Assembly: GCA_035548125.1 (NCBI GenBank) | Contig: DASZTV010000073.1 | Coordinates: 1-64,000 of the forward strand | Origin: DASZTV01 sp035548125 | GTDB taxonomy: Bacteria > Actinomycetota > Actinomycetes > JAFAQI01 | Direction of reading: 5' to 3' | DNA: 64,000 nt | Shown: positions 58,314-64,000 of the stretch, one piece after another | Layout of the letters: every line of letters starts with the position of its first letter | How positions within the stretch are numbered: the first letter of the stretch is position 1 | The notes under the pieces: generated by a model | The model's input: the letters and a program-made list of their open reading frames with translations, nothing else | Told to the model about the DNA's origin: nothing | The model's database searches: none | Position numbers and translations under genes: made by a program

Positions 58314-58688
58314 GTGGATGCGAACGAGCAGCTCGTACGGGATTTCTGTAAAGCGTTCTCTCGGCGCGACCTCGACGAGATCTTGGGCTACTTCACCGAT
58401 GACGCGGTCTACCACAACATCCCCATGACGGCGGCGACCGGCAAGGACGAGATCCGCGCAGTGCTCGAGATGTTCGTACCCGATTCTCCGGAGATCGAGT
58501 TCTCGATGCTCAACGTCGCAGCGTCCGGCTCGGTGGTGTTCACCGAGCGGGTGGACCGGATGAGCATCGGCGGCAACCGGGTTGCCGTCCCTGTCGCAGG
58601 CGTCTTCGAGGTCCGTGACGGGAAGATCGCAGCCTGGCGCGACTACTTCGACATGCAGCAGTTCCTGTCGGGCGCGGACCAGTCCTAG
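58314..58688 (+). CDS. Limonene-1,2-epoxide hydrolase-fold / SnoaL-like protein
   Basis: A 124-residue NTF2-fold protein. It has LVRDFCKAFSRRDLDEILGYF and DDAVYHNIPMTAATG, VVFTERVDRM with the Arg-x-Asp pair of limonene epoxide hydrolase, and KIAAWRDYFDMQQF with the second Asp. All three key residues of that enzyme class therefore appear present. It is related to the 34118-34498 product in the catabolic region. Substrate unknown; epoxide hydration or isomerisation is possible. Confidence 0.82.
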   Translation: MDANEQLVRDFCKAFSRRDLDEILGYFTDDAVYHNIPMTAATGKDEIRAVLEMFVPDSPEIEFSMLNVAASGSVVFTERVDRMSIGGNRVAVPVAGVFEVRDGKIAAWRDYFDMQQFLSGADQS

Positions 58689-58724
58689 CGCGAACCGCGT
58701 CTCGCGCTTGACGCAACTCGCCAG

Positions 58725-58750
58725 GTGGAGCGAATGTGCCATCCGCTCGC
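58725..58750. repeat. Palindromic repeat, copy 2 (partial)
   Basis: GTGGAGCGAATG-TGC-CATCCGCTCGC: same family as copy 3, five bases apart from it, with two arm mismatches. The pair lies between convergent genes and may end transcription from both sides. Confidence 0.8.
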
Positions 58751-58755
58751 GCATG

Positions 58756-58782
58756 GTGGAGCGGATGTGCCATCCGCTCCAC
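58756..58782. repeat. Palindromic repeat, copy 3 (perfect)
   Basis: GTGGAGCGGATG-TGC-CATCCGCTCCAC: perfect 12-base arms around TGC. It ends two bases before the stop of the DUF4191 gene on the minus strand, so it is a candidate terminator for that gene. Confidence 0.88.
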
Positions 58783-58784
58783 GT

Positions 58785-59522
58785 TTAGCCGCGCATCTGC
58801 TTTCTGGGCATCCGCGTAGGAATCGGGCCCTTCGGGATCGGTACGTTCGGCCCGCCGAGCGCCTTCATCCGCGCCTCGACCGCGTTGACGTCGGCCTTGC
58901 GCAGCTTGCGCGGCATCCGCATCAACGTGGACTGCAGCTTCGCCGGAGCGACCCGTCCCTCGCCGTCGCCGACGATCACGTCGTGGATCGGGGTGTCCGG
59001 GGCCACTCGCCCCACGCGGCGCTTCTGGTCGACGATCAGCTGGCGGATCGCGGACGTCGAGTTGCCCTCACCGACCAGGACCACGCCGGGCCGTCCGATG
59101 ACCCGATGGACCAGCTCCTGGTTACGGGTGAACCCGACCGCCGGCGTGATCCGCCAGTCGCCGCGCATCATCTGCAGCATCGCGGCGGCCGCACCCGGCT
59201 TGCCCTCGAGCGTGGCGTGCACCGCCTTCGTCGCGCGCCGGCCGAAGATCGACGTGCCGGTCAGCAGCCCCAGGACCACCGCGAGCGGCGCGAAGATGAT
59301 GATCTGGCCGATCAGGATCCCGACCACGACGAGGACGGCGAGGACGGCGAGCGCCGGGCCGAAGACGACCGGGATCAGCTTCGAGTCGTTCTCGCGGGTG
59401 AGCTTCCAGACCGCGCGCATCTGCGCGACGCGGCCCTCCGGAGCGCCCTCGGCGGCGGCCGGAGCGGGATTGGTCGTACGGCGCCCGGCGGCGGCCTTCC
59501 TGGGGGGCTTCGATCTGGCCAT
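58785..59522 (-). CDS. DUF4191 family membrane protein
   Basis: A 245-residue protein with two adjacent transmembrane helices (about 55-95: LIPVVFGPALAVLAVLVVVG, IIIFAPLAVVLGLLTG) and a conserved cytoplasmic part (KPGAAAAMLQMMRGDWRITP, GVVLVGEGN, KGPIPTRMPRKQMRG). It corresponds to the Rv2219 position next to lipA in M. tuberculosis. Function unknown. TAGACT lies seven bases before the ATG with no ribosome binding site, which suggests a leaderless transcript. Confidence 0.93.
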   Translation of the reverse strand: MARSKPPRKAAAGRRTTNPAPAAAEGAPEGRVAQMRAVWKLTRENDSKLIPVVFGPALAVLAVLVVVGILIGQIIIFAPLAVVLGLLTGTSIFGRRATKAVHATLEGKPGAAAAMLQMMRGDWRITPAVGFTRNQELVHRVIGRPGVVLVGEGNSTSAIRQLIVDQKRRVGRVAPDTPIHDVIVGDGEGRVAPAKLQSTLMRMPRKLRKADVNAVEARMKALGGPNVPIPKGPIPTRMPRKQMRG

Positions 59523-59529
59523 GGCGGCG

Positions 59530-59535
59530 AGTCTA
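59530..59535 (-). promoter_or_regulatory. Leaderless-type -10 of the DUF4191 gene
   Basis: TAGACT on the minus strand (59535-59530), then seven bases and the ATG at 59522. No Shine-Dalgarno sequence is present between them. Confidence 0.4.
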
Positions 59536-59587
59536 GGAGGCCGCCCGCGTGCTCAGCCCGGCTTGCCCACCGGGCCTGTGGGTGGGG

Positions 59588-59782
59588 CTAGCGGTACGCC
59601 CCGATCAGGGCTTCTTCGCGGGGGGCGGCGGCCCTCCTCACTGCGGCCTCCACCGACTCGCGCTCACGCGCGCGCTTGGTGTCCGCGACCATCGCCGACC
59701 AGGCGTTACGACGGGCCGTGCCCTGACCACCGTCGGGCCAGACCGCCCCGATGAGAGTGCGCACCATCTCTTGCATGACCAT
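59588..59782 (-). CDS. Small hypothetical protein
   Basis: A 64-residue charged helical protein (MVMQEMVRTLIGAVWPDGGQ, RRNAWSAMVADTKRARERES). The ATG at 59782 has GGGGAG five bases upstream, a strong argument for translation. It lies between lipA and DUF4191 in the same direction. I do not recognise a family, though small genes at this place are common in actinobacteria. Confidence 0.7.
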   Translation of the reverse strand: MVMQEMVRTLIGAVWPDGGQGTARRNAWSAMVADTKRARERESVEAAVRRAAAPREEALIGAYR

Positions 59783-59876
59783 CAGACTCCCCGAGAGATG
59801 TGACAGTCGCGTTGCCCAGCAATGAACGGCGCTAAACCTTCTCGTTGCGACTGGTTACGCGGGGGTCGTGATCTGA

Positions 59877-60809
59877 TCAGCTCTGCGGCGCACGCGCGGC
59901 GATCGCTTGTGCGTACAGCCGTCCGGCGCGGTAGGAGGAGCGGACCAGCGGGCCGCTCATCACGCCGGCGAAGCCGATGCCGTCGGCGAACTCGCGCAGC
60001 TCGACGAACTCCTCCGGCTTCACCCACCGGGCGACCGCATGATGGCGGGGGGAGGGGCGCAGGTACTGCGTGATGGTCACCAGGTCGCAGCCCGCGTCGT
60101 GCAGGTCGCGCAGCGCCGCCTCGACCTCCTCGCGGGTCTCGCCCAGGCCGAGGATCAGGTTGGACTTGGTGACCAGCCCGGCGGCGCGGCCCTGGGTGAT
60201 CACGTCGAGCGACCGCTCGTAGCGGAACGCCGGCCGGATCTGTCTGAAGATCCGCGGCACCGTCTCGAGGTTGTGCGCGAACACCTCGGGCGCGGCGTCG
60301 AAGACCTGCTGCAGCAGCTCGGGGCTGCCGGAGAAGTCGGGAACCAGGATCTCCACCCCGGTGCCCGGGCTCGCCGCGTGAACGGCGCGTACCGTCTCGG
60401 CGTACAGCCAGGCGCCCTCGTCCTCGAGGTCGTCGCGGGCGACTCCCGTCACCGTCGCGTAGCGCAGCCCCATCGTCCTGACGGACTCGGCGACCCGGCG
60501 GGGTTCGTCGCGGTCGAGCGGCTGCGGCCGGCCGGTGTCGATCTGGCAGAAGTCGCAGCGGCGGGTGCAGGCGTCGCCGCCGATGAGGAAGGTCGCCTCG
60601 CGGTCCTCCCAGCACTCGTAGATGTTGGGGCAGCCGGCCTCCTCGCACACCGTGTGCAGGCCTTCGCGCTTCACCAGGCCCTTGAGCGCAGTGAACTCCG
60701 GGCCCATCCGCGCCTTGACCTTGATCCACGGCGGCTTCTGCTCGATCGGCGTCGCCGCGTTGCGCGCCTCGACGCGCAGCAGCCGCCGACCCTCCGGCGC
60801 CACGGTCAC
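59877..60809 (-). CDS. lipA: Lipoyl synthase
   Basis: A 310-residue radical-SAM enzyme that inserts two sulfurs into octanoyl groups on lipoyl domains. The auxiliary cluster motif is CEEAGCPNIYEC (CxxxxCxxxxxC, about 55-66) and the radical-SAM motif is CTRRCDFCQI (CxxxCxxC, about 81-90). The C-terminal GPLVRSSYRAG includes the Ser that ligates the auxiliary cluster. The GTG at 60809 overlaps the lipB stop, so the pair is coupled. 94 bases separate it from the next small gene. Confidence 0.98.
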   Translation of the reverse strand: MTVAPEGRRLLRVEARNAATPIEQKPPWIKVKARMGPEFTALKGLVKREGLHTVCEEAGCPNIYECWEDREATFLIGGDACTRRCDFCQIDTGRPQPLDRDEPRRVAESVRTMGLRYATVTGVARDDLEDEGAWLYAETVRAVHAASPGTGVEILVPDFSGSPELLQQVFDAAPEVFAHNLETVPRIFRQIRPAFRYERSLDVITQGRAAGLVTKSNLILGLGETREEVEAALRDLHDAGCDLVTITQYLRPSPRHHAVARWVKPEEFVELREFADGIGFAGVMSGPLVRSSYRAGRLYAQAIAARAPQS

Positions 60810-61480
60810 AGCGCCGCCCCGCTGTGGAGCGGATGTGCCATCCGCTCGTCCCTAGGGGTTGCCAGCGCACATTCGAGGGCGGGCTCGACGAGGGGGAGTA
60901 CGTCGGCGACGCTCACGGGGCGGCCGACCTCCAACGACAGCGAGGTGACGCCTGCGTCCTTGATCCCGCACGGCACGATCCGGTCGAAGGCCGTGAGGTC
61001 GCAGTCACAGTTGAGCGCGAACCCGTGCATCGTCACGCCGCGCGCCACCCGTACGCCGATCGCCGCCACCTTGCGCTCCGGCAGTCCCGCGCCGGGCGAC
61101 GCGGGCAGCCACACGCCGCTGCGCCCCTCGACCTGCGTCGCCTCGAGGCCGAGCGTGCCGCACACGTCGAGCAGGGCGCGCTCCAACCGGCGGACATGCC
61201 CGACGACATCGAGAGGATCCGGGAGCGCGACGATCGGGTACCCGGTCAGCTGTCCCGGCCCGTGCCAGGTGATCTTGCCGCCACGGTCGATGTCGATCAC
61301 TGGCGTACCGTCCGTCGGGCGCTCCCACGCCTCGGTACGGCGGCCCGCCGTGTAGACCGACGGGTGCTCCAGCAGCAGGACGGTGTCCTCGATCTCCCCG
61401 GCAACCCGCTGCGCGTGCAGCTGCCGCTGCCAGGCCCACGCCGCGTCGTACTCCACGACGCCCGCGCGGATGATCTGCAC
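60806..61480 (-). CDS. lipB: Octanoyl-(acyl carrier protein):protein octanoyltransferase
   Basis: A 224-residue enzyme transferring octanoyl from ACP to lipoyl domains before LipA acts. Signatures are LLLEHPSVYTAGRR, DIDRGGKITWHGPGQLTGYP (about 70-89), the catalytic Lys in RKVAAIGVRVARGVTMHGFALN and the catalytic Cys in IVPCGIKDAGVTSL. The GTG at 61480 is set by the -10 six bases upstream. The last residues, ERMAHPLHSGAAL, are encoded by a copy of the palindromic repeat and look like a lineage-specific extension. Confidence 0.97.
   Translation of the reverse strand: MQIIRAGVVEYDAAWAWQRQLHAQRVAGEIEDTVLLLEHPSVYTAGRRTEAWERPTDGTPVIDIDRGGKITWHGPGQLTGYPIVALPDPLDVVGHVRRLERALLDVCGTLGLEATQVEGRSGVWLPASPGAGLPERKVAAIGVRVARGVTMHGFALNCDCDLTAFDRIVPCGIKDAGVTSLSLEVGRPVSVADVLPLVEPALECALATPRDERMAHPLHSGAAL
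60824..60847. repeat. Palindromic repeat, copy 4, inside the lipB 3' end
   Basis: GTGGAGCGGATG-TGC-CATCCGCTC: same unit as copies 1-3, with the distal arm shortened by three bases. On the minus strand it is translated as part of the LipB C-terminus, so the element has been accepted into a coding sequence. Confidence 0.82.
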
Positions 61481-61492
61481 CTCACCACGGTA
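61481..61492 (-). promoter_or_regulatory. Leaderless-type -10 of lipB
   Basis: TACCGT on the minus strand (61492-61487), then GGTGAG and the GTG at 61480. The GGTGAG is directly adjacent to the start codon and too close to serve as a normal ribosome binding site. A weak TCCACA lies 19 bases upstream. Confidence 0.5.
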
Positions 61493-61552
61493 TGCCCGCC
61501 GCGAGCGCGGCTGTGGACAGCGCGCGCCGCGCACCGGCGGATCACTGGTGAG

Positions 61553-62965
61553 ATGCCGCGCGTGGATCAGCCCTTCGCGCTCGATGGCTACGTGGTCACC
61601 GATCTGCTCGGCTTCGGTACGACGGGCGAGGTGTGGCAGGCCCGCGACGCAGCCACCGGCGTACCGGTGGCCCTCAAGCGGCTCTGGGAGCCGTTGTCCG
61701 CGGACCGCATCGCCCGGCTGCGCCGCGAGACCGAACTGCTCGCGGAGATCGCCAGCGGCCACGCGGTCGGGGTCCGCGACATCCGCGAGCTGGGCGAGGG
61801 CGAGCTGGTCCTCGTCACCGAGCTCGCCGCGGGCGGCAGCCTCGCCGCGCTGATCGGTCGCCGCGGCCGGCTGCACCCCTCTGAGGTGGTCACGATCCTC
61901 GGCCCGCTCGCCTCGCTGCTCGCCGACGCGCACGAGCGAGGGATGCGCCACGGCGACATCACGCCGAGCAACGTCGTGTTCTCCGCCGACGGTCGCCCGA
62001 TGTTCGCCGACTTCGGGCTCGCGCTGATCACCGGCGAGCAGCCGAACGACGACAACGGCTTTCACGATCCCGCCGTCGCGGCCGGCACCACGCCGCCGCC
62101 GTCGGCCGACGTCTTCGGTCTCGCTGCGGTCGGCTACGCAGCGCTGACCGGGGTACCGCCTCGACCCGCCGACGCGACGGGACGCGTCCCTTCTGTCGTG
62201 GAGCTCGGACCGTGGGTACCCGCGGCCTTGGCATCGGCGGTCGAGGCGGGAATGTCCACCGACCCGGCATCACGACCGGGTGCGGAGCGGCTCGCCTCGA
62301 CCGTACTGCGGGCCTGCAGCGCCGGACCGGTACGCCTGTCCGGACCTCGAAAGACGGCGGCGCCTGCTCCCGGGTCCGAGCAGGCGCCGCGTCGCCGGCT
62401 GCCGCGGCCGCTCGCGATCGGGTGCGTTGTCGTCGGTGCGCTGGTGCTCGCCGCGCTCGGCGGCGTCGGATGGGCGCACGTGTCGTCGCCTGCGGCGGCT
62501 GCGCTCAGCCCGCACGACCCGAGCGGGCAGCCGACGGACGGGAGTGGACGTCCGGTGGTCGCCCCGTCGCCGGCCGACCACAGCTCGGACTACGACGTGA
62601 TCGTCAACGGTCTGTTCCGGCTGCGCGCGCAGGCGTTCGCGAAGTGCCGACCGGCACTGCTGCGTTCCGTCTACACCCGCGACTCCTTCGTCTTCAACAT
62701 GGACCACGCGTCGCTGCGGAACCTGTGCAGTCAGGGCCTGCACGTGCGAGGGATGCGCCAGCGCATCGAGCACGTCCGGGTGAAGAGCTTCTCCAAGGGC
62801 TGGGTGCACCTGATCCTCACCGACACGATTCCGGCGTACTCCATCGTCGGCAGAGGGGGGAGGGTCGTGGCGCAACGGACAAGTCGTACCCAGCACTACG
62901 AGATGGTGCTTTCCCAGGTGCACGGGCAATGGTTCGTGAGCGGCCTCGACGCCCACCCCACCTGA
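61553..62965 (+). CDS. Serine/threonine kinase-like membrane protein with extracytoplasmic domain
   Basis: A 470-residue protein. Kinase fold about 10-260: glycine loop LLGFGTTGEVW, VALKRLWE with the ATP-site Lys, RHGDITPSNVVF as catalytic loop (HGD for HRD, Thr for the usual Lys) and FADFGLALI (DFG). The activation segment lacks a clear APE motif. Residues about 283-303 (LAIGCVVVGALVLAALGGVGW) form one transmembrane helix, followed by an extracytoplasmic domain of about 165 residues (NGLFRLRAQAFAKCRPALL, HYEMVLSQVHGQWFVSGLD), NTF2-like in style. Start ATG at 61553. Activity may be reduced or unusual. Confidence 0.85.
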   Translation: MPRVDQPFALDGYVVTDLLGFGTTGEVWQARDAATGVPVALKRLWEPLSADRIARLRRETELLAEIASGHAVGVRDIRELGEGELVLVTELAAGGSLAALIGRRGRLHPSEVVTILGPLASLLADAHERGMRHGDITPSNVVFSADGRPMFADFGLALITGEQPNDDNGFHDPAVAAGTTPPPSADVFGLAAVGYAALTGVPPRPADATGRVPSVVELGPWVPAALASAVEAGMSTDPASRPGAERLASTVLRACSAGPVRLSGPRKTAAPAPGSEQAPRRRLPRPLAIGCVVVGALVLAALGGVGWAHVSSPAAAALSPHDPSGQPTDGSGRPVVAPSPADHSSDYDVIVNGLFRLRAQAFAKCRPALLRSVYTRDSFVFNMDHASLRNLCSQGLHVRGMRQRIEHVRVKSFSKGWVHLILTDTIPAYSIVGRGGRVVAQRTSRTQHYEMVLSQVHGQWFVSGLDAHPT

Positions 62966-62979
62966 CCTGATCGCGTCTG

Positions 62980-63870
62980 TCAGGCGGGGGCGGTGAGGGC
63001 GGTGTCGATCGTCGGGTGCTGGAAGGCGAAGCCGGCGTCCTGCAGCTTCTGCGGCAGCGCGCGCTGGCTGGCCAGTACGCCGAGGTCGGCGAACTCGCCG
63101 AGCGCGATCCGCAACGCGGTGCGCGGTACCGCCGCCACGGCCGGCCGGTGCAGCGCACGGGCGAGGGCCGCGGTCTGCTCCCGGTTCGTGACGGGGTGCG
63201 GGGCCGTGAGGTTGACCGGCCCGGCCAGCGACGGGTGGTCGATCGCGAACCGGATCGCCGCGACCTCGTCGTCCAGCGAGATCCACGACACCCACTGCCG
63301 CCCGGATCCCAGCCGCCCACCGAGCCCGGCCTTGAAGATCGGCAGCATCCGGCCCAGCGCCCCGCCGCCGCGCCCGAGCACGATGCCGGTGCGGGTCATG
63401 ACGACTCGTACGCCGGCGTCGGTCGCCGGGGAGGTCGCCGCCTCCCAGTCGCGCGCCAGCTCGGCGAGGAAGTCGGTGCCCGCGGGCTCGGACTCGGTGA
63501 GCACGTCGTCGCCGCGGTCGCCGTACCAGCCGACCGCACTCGCCGACACCAGCACCTTCACGGTGTCCTTGTGACTCGCGACCGCCTTTGCGATCGTCGT
63601 CGTCGCGTCGATCCGGCTGTTGCGTACCTCGGCCTTGTACGACGGGGTCAACCGCTTGTCACCGATGCCGGGGCCGGCGAGGTTCACCACCGCGTCCGCG
63701 CCGTCGAGCGCCGTCGCCTCGACGGTGCCGCTCGCCGGGTCCCAGCGCGCCTCGTCCGCGCCGGACGGCGCTCGGCGTACCAGCCGAACGACCTCATGAC
63801 CGCCCGCTCGCAACGACGCGACGAGCGCCGTACCGATGAACCCGGACGACCCAGTCACCACGACCTTCAT
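62980..63870 (-). CDS. TIGR01777 family NAD-binding epimerase/SulA-like protein
   Basis: A 296-residue extended-SDR protein. It has VVVTGSSGFIGTALVASLRAGG (residues 3-24, NAD-binding; shown in parts as VVVTGSSGFIG), AVVNLAGPGIGDKRLTPSYK, SASAVGWYGDRGDDVLTESEP and VVMTRTGIVLGRGGGALGRM. It occupies the place of Rv2216 between lipB and the E2 gene in M. tuberculosis. The ATG at 63870 has GGGGAG eight bases upstream. Function in the family is unproven. Confidence 0.93.
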   Translation of the reverse strand: MKVVVTGSSGFIGTALVASLRAGGHEVVRLVRRAPSGADEARWDPASGTVEATALDGADAVVNLAGPGIGDKRLTPSYKAEVRNSRIDATTTIAKAVASHKDTVKVLVSASAVGWYGDRGDDVLTESEPAGTDFLAELARDWEAATSPATDAGVRVVMTRTGIVLGRGGGALGRMLPIFKAGLGGRLGSGRQWVSWISLDDEVAAIRFAIDHPSLAGPVNLTAPHPVTNREQTAALARALHRPAVAAVPRTALRIALGEFADLGVLASQRALPQKLQDAGFAFQHPTIDTALTAPA

Positions 63871-63884
63871 GACCGCCACTCCCC

Positions 63885-63945
63885 GGTGATCATGACCGTT
63901 AATCCGCGACACGCCGTACGAGAAGGATCAACGCTCATGATCACC
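63885..63945. promoter_or_regulatory. Long-range inverted repeat upstream of the epimerase gene
   Basis: GGTGATCATGA (63885-63895) and TCATGATCACC (63935-63945) are perfect 11-base inverted copies separated by 39 bases. They lie between the stop of the E2 gene and the epimerase start. They could form a terminator-like stem for the E2 transcript or a paired operator. Confidence 0.5.
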
Positions 63946-63952
63946 GCGAAAC

Positions 63953-64000
63953 TCAGAGGCCGAGGTCGGCCTCGAACTCGCCGGCTTCCAGCCGGGTCTT
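63953..64000 (-). CDS. 2-oxoacid dehydrogenase E2 (dihydrolipoamide acyltransferase), C-terminal end
   Basis: Only the last 15 codons lie in the window (KTRLEAGEFEADLGL and stop). This ending is typical of actinobacterial dihydrolipoamide acyltransferases, and the gene occupies the place of dlaT beside the TIGR01777 gene and lipB in M. tuberculosis. Its product is the substrate of LipB and LipA, which explains the conserved neighbourhood. The rest of the gene is outside the window. Confidence 0.7.
   Translation of the reverse strand, partial: KTRLEAGEFEADLGL

Noticed and set aside
1..64000. Insertion sequences, phage genes, toxin-antitoxin or defence genes
   Set aside because: No transposase, integrase, phage structural or known defence protein was recognised in any frame.

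Overview
The window comes from a high-GC actinomycete. The codon bias is strongly GC-rich, GTG and TTG starts are common, genes are chained by 4-bp ATGA/GTGA overlaps, and there is an F420-type LLM oxidoreductase. The right end carries a gene order known from Mycobacterium tuberculosis: dihydrolipoamide acyltransferase, TIGR01777 epimerase, lipB, lipA, DUF4191, RDD protein, glnA. The genus cannot be fixed from the sequence alone.

Positions 1-34.5 kb form a dense catabolic region for an unknown, probably cyclic or branched, carboxylic acid handled as CoA thioesters. It holds eight acyl-CoA dehydrogenase genes, which sort into four large/small subunit pairs. It also holds three AMP-forming acyl-CoA ligases, one NDP-forming acyl-CoA synthetase, two crotonases, two MaoC-type hydratase subunits, an MFE-2-like SDR and a second SDR. 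Two thiolase-like proteins lack the usual nucleophilic cysteine, and each has a DUF35 zinc-ribbon partner. The remaining genes are a P450, an LLM oxidoreductase, SnoaL-fold proteins, an amidohydrolase, a VOC protein and two TetR regulators, one of them a tandem double-TetR protein. The parts add up to activation, dehydrogenation, hydration, oxidation and C-C cleavage. The layout resembles the ChsE/ChsH/Ltp2 logic of steroid side-chain degradation, but no steroid-ring genes are present.

Positions 34.5-50.1 kb hold two branched-chain-amino-acid-type (Liv) ABC importers with unusual architecture. The first has a divergent lipoprotein receptor and a six-gene operon of three accessory membrane proteins, a fused LivH-LivM permease and two ATPases. 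The second has a membrane-anchored receptor with a long Gly/Ser linker, a separate ATPase and a triple LivH-LivM-LivG fusion of 954 residues. Between them, in one overlapping run, lie a P450 with its small ferredoxin and an ABC1/AarF kinase-like protein. Positions 50.1-54.7 kb hold a tannase-like hydrolase with a C-terminal PKD domain, a TetR gene facing an amidohydrolase across a 20-bp palindrome, and a small hypothetical protein.

A gene-poor stretch of about 560 bp (54.71-55.27 kb) with a short minisatellite separates this from the conserved core block (55.3-64 kb): glnA, RDD protein, a methyltransferase, an epoxide-hydrolase-fold protein, DUF4191, a small protein, lipA, lipB, a Ser/Thr kinase-like membrane protein, a TIGR01777 epimerase and the end of a 2-oxoacid dehydrogenase E2 gene. 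A palindromic repeat family was seen only in this block. No transposase, integrase, tRNA, rRNA or CRISPR was seen.

Two regulatory patterns recur. A TGTCAGA-containing motif lies at or near the starts of five catabolic transcription units. Several genes show a TAnnnT hexamer 6-7 nt before an ATG/GTG with no ribosome binding site, which fits leaderless transcription.
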